Assembly (NCBI GenBank): GCA_017464425.1
Contig: JAFUDX010000040.1
Location: forward strand, 1 to 64,000
DNA from: Treponema sp.
GTDB taxonomy: Bacteria > Spirochaetota > Spirochaetia > Treponematales > Treponemataceae
Reading direction: 5' to 3'
Length of the DNA: 64,000 nucleotides
Shown here: one piece after another, positions 61,748-64,000 of the stretch
How positions within the stretch are numbered: position 1 is the stretch's first letter
Layout of the letters: each line of letters starts with the position of its first letter
Notes under the pieces: generated by a model
Databases searched by the model: none
Told to the model about the DNA's origin: nothing
The model's input: the letters and a program-made list of their open reading frames with translations, nothing else
Made by a program: the position numbers and the translations under genes

Positions 61748-62997
61748 TATTTCGCCTCCACAAACTTCAACCCCGCCAGCTGCCTCTGAATTTCCGCTTC
61801 CAGCTCGTGGCTTTCGGCAAACATCGCGGAAAGTTCTTCCGTGTCGGCTTTCATCTGCGCGTTGAATTCTTCTTCGGTGATGTCCACATACTCAATCTTG
61901 ATGTCAAAATACTGCCCCGCGCTCAAGACATAGCCCTTTTCTTTGATTTCGTTGTATGTGACGGCAACGGAAAAATCTTCCACCGCTTTTTTCTTGCGAA
62001 ATGTTTGGACAATCTGCTCGATTTCTTCTGGACGCAGACGGCGTTTTTTATTGTTGCCTTCCTTGTATTCTTCGCCAAGTTTTGAAGCGTCAATCAGAAC
62101 AACGGTGTCGTCATCGGTCTTTGGGGTACGGTCAAAAATAAGGACGCTTACATTTGTTCCTGTGGTGGCAAAGACATTGCTCGGCATGCTCACAACACCG
62201 CAAATAATATGGTCATTTACGATGCGCTCCAAGATTTTCTTTTCCACGCCAGACTTTGCCGTTATGAATCCCGTGGGAACGACAATCGCACCGCGCCCAG
62301 TTGGTTTTAAAGAGTTGATGACATGCTGGATAAAACAAGTGTAAATCGCCATTTTGGGCTTTTGCGGGTCTATAGTTTTTACTTTGTTCGGAACTCCCGC
62401 CCAAAAGCGCAGGCTGTCTGCGGCAAGCGAGTCTGAATATTCGGGAAAGTCCAGCTTAAACGGCGGATTTGAAACGACAAAATCAAAGGTTTTTAGCCGT
62501 CCGTCACTTTCCTTGTGCGCAGGTTCGGTGAGCGTGTTTCCCTGAATGATATTCGGAAGGCTTCCTACAAGATTGTTAAGGATAAGATTCAAGCGGAGCA
62601 TTTCCGAAGATTTTTCCGAAATGTCCTGACTGTAAATGGAACACCGTTCCTCCCCGATTGCGTGGGCAAGTGCCATAAGCAAAGTGCCTGTTCCTGCGCT
62701 TGGGTCGTAGCAGGTAACGCCCTTGTAGTCTTTTCCGTCTTCAGTCAAAAGAGCCGCCATTACCTGAGCGATTGCCCGCGGGGTAAAATATTCGGCGTAC
62801 TTTCCGCCACCCGCATTGTTGTAATCTTTGATAAGGTATTCAAAAATGCCAGAAAAGAAATCGTATTTTTCATTTTTAGGGCGCACCCCTACGGGTCGGG
62901 CTATCCGCCATTCCGCTGTCGCTCCATTCCTCGCTACGCTCGGAACGCCTAACGGCGCGGCTCCTATCCCTTGCGCAGAAAAGAATTTTAAATGCAT
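61747..62997 (-). CDS. hsdM: Type I DNA methyltransferase subunit, N-terminally replaced
   Basis: A 416-residue N6-adenine methyltransferase. Motif I is YDPSAGTGTLLMA (97-109) and motif IV is NPPF (near 175), both intact. The first 40 residues (IGAAPLGVPSVARNGATAEW...VGVRP) are not HsdM sequence but the translation of a repeat element (62880-62977). The real protein begins at DFFSGIFEYLI near 46. Complete HsdM proteins have a further 120-150 residues of N-terminal helical domain that binds HsdS and DNA, and here it is gone. The start overlaps the methyltransferase stop upstream. Activity of the type I complex is doubtful. Confidence 0.8.
   Translation of the reverse strand: MHLKFFSAQGIGAAPLGVPSVARNGATAEWRIARPVGVRPKNEKYDFFSGIFEYLIKDYNNAGGGKYAEYFTPRAIAQVMAALLTEDGKDYKGVTCYDPSAGTGTLLMALAHAIGEERCSIYSQDISEKSSEMLRLNLILNNLVGSLPNIIQGNTLTEPAHKESDGRLKTFDFVVSNPPFKLDFPEYSDSLAADSLRFWAGVPNKVKTIDPQKPKMAIYTCFIQHVINSLKPTGRGAIVVPTGFITAKSGVEKKILERIVNDHIICGVVSMPSNVFATTGTNVSVLIFDRTPKTDDDTVVLIDASKLGEEYKEGNNKKRRLRPEEIEQIVQTFRKKKAVEDFSVAVTYNEIKEKGYVLSAGQYFDIKIEYVDITEEEFNAQMKADTEELSAMFAESHELEAEIQRQLAGLKFVEAK
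62880..62977. repeat. Palindrome-rich repeat element fused into hsdM
   Basis: About 98 bp of GC-rich sequence with several short inverted pieces (CCCCTACGGG, CATTCCGCTGTCGC, CGCTACGCTCGG, CGCCTAACGGCGCG). It has no stop codon in the frame read by hsdM. It resembles dispersed repeats I associate with treponeme genomes, but no second copy is in this window. Confidence 0.5.
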
Positions 62998-64000
62998 TTC
63001 TTAATTTCCCCGACAATAGCCTTCGCTAAAAGCGGTGGCACAGCGTTTCCGACCTGCGTGTACTGCGGAACTTCCACACGGCGGAGTAAACCGCCCGTCG
63101 TTCGCTTCCCTAAAAATTCAAAAGAATCATCGAACGATTGACAGCGAGCCATTTCCCGAACGCTGAAAGTCCGTGCTTCCCAGGGACTTATGTAGTCATC
63201 GGCGATGCTCACGATTGTTGCTGATGGCTGATTCGCGCTCCAACGCTGACGGATATTTTTCTTCGTAAGGAGGACATCAATTTCATCTTCAGTGGCATTC
63301 GGATTTCTAAAAAGACTGATGACTTCATCCGCTGATTTTTTCAATTTTTCTGAGCAGAGGGAAATGAGAGACGGCTTTTCGGAAATGTCAATGCCCTCAT
63401 TCTTCACGCGCTTTCGGAGATTTGAGCCTGACTCGCCCTGCTGAAAAAGGCTGAACCGCTCGGCGACAACTTCCGTCACATTCGGAAGCTCGGTATTCGC
63501 AAGTTTTTCCCCAACAGAAATCGGCATTCCGTGAATGTCGGGAGTCCGCCCTTTTCTGCATTCCCGCTGATAGTCGCTTTCGGGAATAGAAGATTTCAGT
63601 TTCTCATCACAAATCAAATCGCTGATTGCATCCTGCAAGGTCAGCTGGTTGTTCGGTGTCGTTGGTTCGGGATAGTTCGGCTCTTTTTCGCCATTTCGGT
63701 ATCCGATGAAAATCGCACGGTTTCGCCTTTGCGGAACACCAAAATCCGCCGCGTTCAAAATTTTTGGCTCAAGCGTGTTGTAGCCGATTTCTTTCAGTTC
63801 ATTGCGCAAAATGCTTGGCGTAACGCTTCCGTCCGCATACTGGATTCCCGTTATTCCGACATAGCCCATAAACTGCATATCCATAAAGCCCTCGACATTT
63901 TCAAGCACGATGTAACGGGGACGGATTTCATTTATCACGCGCACATACTCGCCAAAAAGCATATTGCGCGGGTCGTCCTTTTTCCGTCTGCCCGCGCGTG
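62988..64000 (-). CDS. C5-cytosine DNA methyltransferase (partial at window edge)
   Basis: The reading frame is open to the window edge, upstream of an internal ATG at 63962. The edge codons give GRRKKDDPRNMLFGEY, which normally follows the catalytic PCQ motif, so motifs I-IV lie outside. Visible are motif VI (IVLENVEGF), motif VIII-type FGVPQRRNRAIFIGYR, the target-recognition region (about middle) and motifs IX-X (WEARTFSVREMARCQSFDD, YTQVGNAVPPLLAKAI). It modifies cytosine in a specific site, probably as part of a restriction system. Its last codons overlap hsdM. Confidence 0.9.
   Translation of the reverse strand, partial: RAGRRKKDDPRNMLFGEYVRVINEIRPRYIVLENVEGFMDMQFMGYVGITGIQYADGSVTPSILRNELKEIGYNTLEPKILNAADFGVPQRRNRAIFIGYRNGEKEPNYPEPTTPNNQLTLQDAISDLICDEKLKSSIPESDYQRECRKGRTPDIHGMPISVGEKLANTELPNVTEVVAERFSLFQQGESGSNLRKRVKNEGIDISEKPSLISLCSEKLKKSADEVISLFRNPNATEDEIDVLLTKKNIRQRWSANQPSATIVSIADDYISPWEARTFSVREMARCQSFDDSFEFLGKRTTGGLLRRVEVPQYTQVGNAVPPLLAKAIVGEIKKCI

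Noticed and set aside
1..64000. CRISPR arrays, tRNA and rRNA genes
   Set aside because: No regularly spaced short direct repeats with unique spacers were seen, and no cloverleaf or rRNA-like sequence in any intergenic stretch.

Overview
The window looks like a chromosome segment of a host-associated, pectin-degrading spirochaete, most likely a Treponema. This is inferred from four things: the mix of secreted lipoproteins and pectate lyases, a DUF115/Maf-type protein, chemotaxis and c-di-GMP genes, and poly-G tracts of the kind known from treponemes. No rRNA or tRNA gene was found, so the genus is an inference.

Layout. (1) 0.4-9.7 kb, plus strand: a probable operon with an RNase III-like nuclease, a protein resembling the AcrVA2-like family, a small lipoprotein, a tiny acidic protein, a membrane-anchored UvrD/HelD-type helicase with a nuclease-like insert and zinc ribbons, a Pmp3/YqaE peptide, and a WYL-SF1 helicase-DUF2726 nuclease. 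It reads like a nucleic-acid-processing or defence cluster. A RelB-like protein with a long acidic tail and an outer-membrane-like protein follow. (2) 11-21 kb, minus strand: a pectin cluster with one PL9 and two PL1 pectate lyase lipoproteins and an Ig-like lipoprotein. One PL1 gene carries a poly-G tract in its signal peptide and the other is cut by a single in-frame amber codon. A decayed GNAT toxin-like pair lies between them. (3) 21-33.7 kb: gapA followed by relics of gapA 3' ends, two outer-membrane-like proteins, clpB, a candidate structured RNA, and a cell-envelope operon (diacylglycerol kinase, signal peptidase I, PBP/FtsI, DUF115). A glycosyltransferase and a broken Rpn-type nuclease gene come next. 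(4) 34-38 kb: two large lipoproteins, one switched out of frame by a G10 tract. (5) 38.5-55.9 kb: mostly housekeeping and signalling genes: GGDEF-EAL, OmpA-like, ORF6N plus RecQ, shikimate kinase, PrsW-like, XRE-TPR regulator, type III glutamine synthetase, MinD/FlhG-like ATPase, Lgt, chemoreceptor and response regulator. (6) 55.8-64 kb, minus strand: a restriction-modification island with a C5-cytosine methyltransferase (cut by the window edge), an HsdM whose N-terminus is replaced by repeat DNA, a Bro-N/YhcG fusion, an OLD-like ATPase, a membrane coiled-coil protein, HsdS, a KAP NTPase and a RhuM remnant. The ATPase, membrane protein, HsdS and KAP genes are translationally coupled.

Three themes cut across the regions. 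At least eleven genes have a -10 hexamer placed 5-7 nt before the start codon and no Shine-Dalgarno sequence, so leaderless mRNAs appear common. Several accessory genes have lost their catalytic middle by internal deletion. Surface lipoprotein genes carry switching or breaking lesions (G9, G10, amber).
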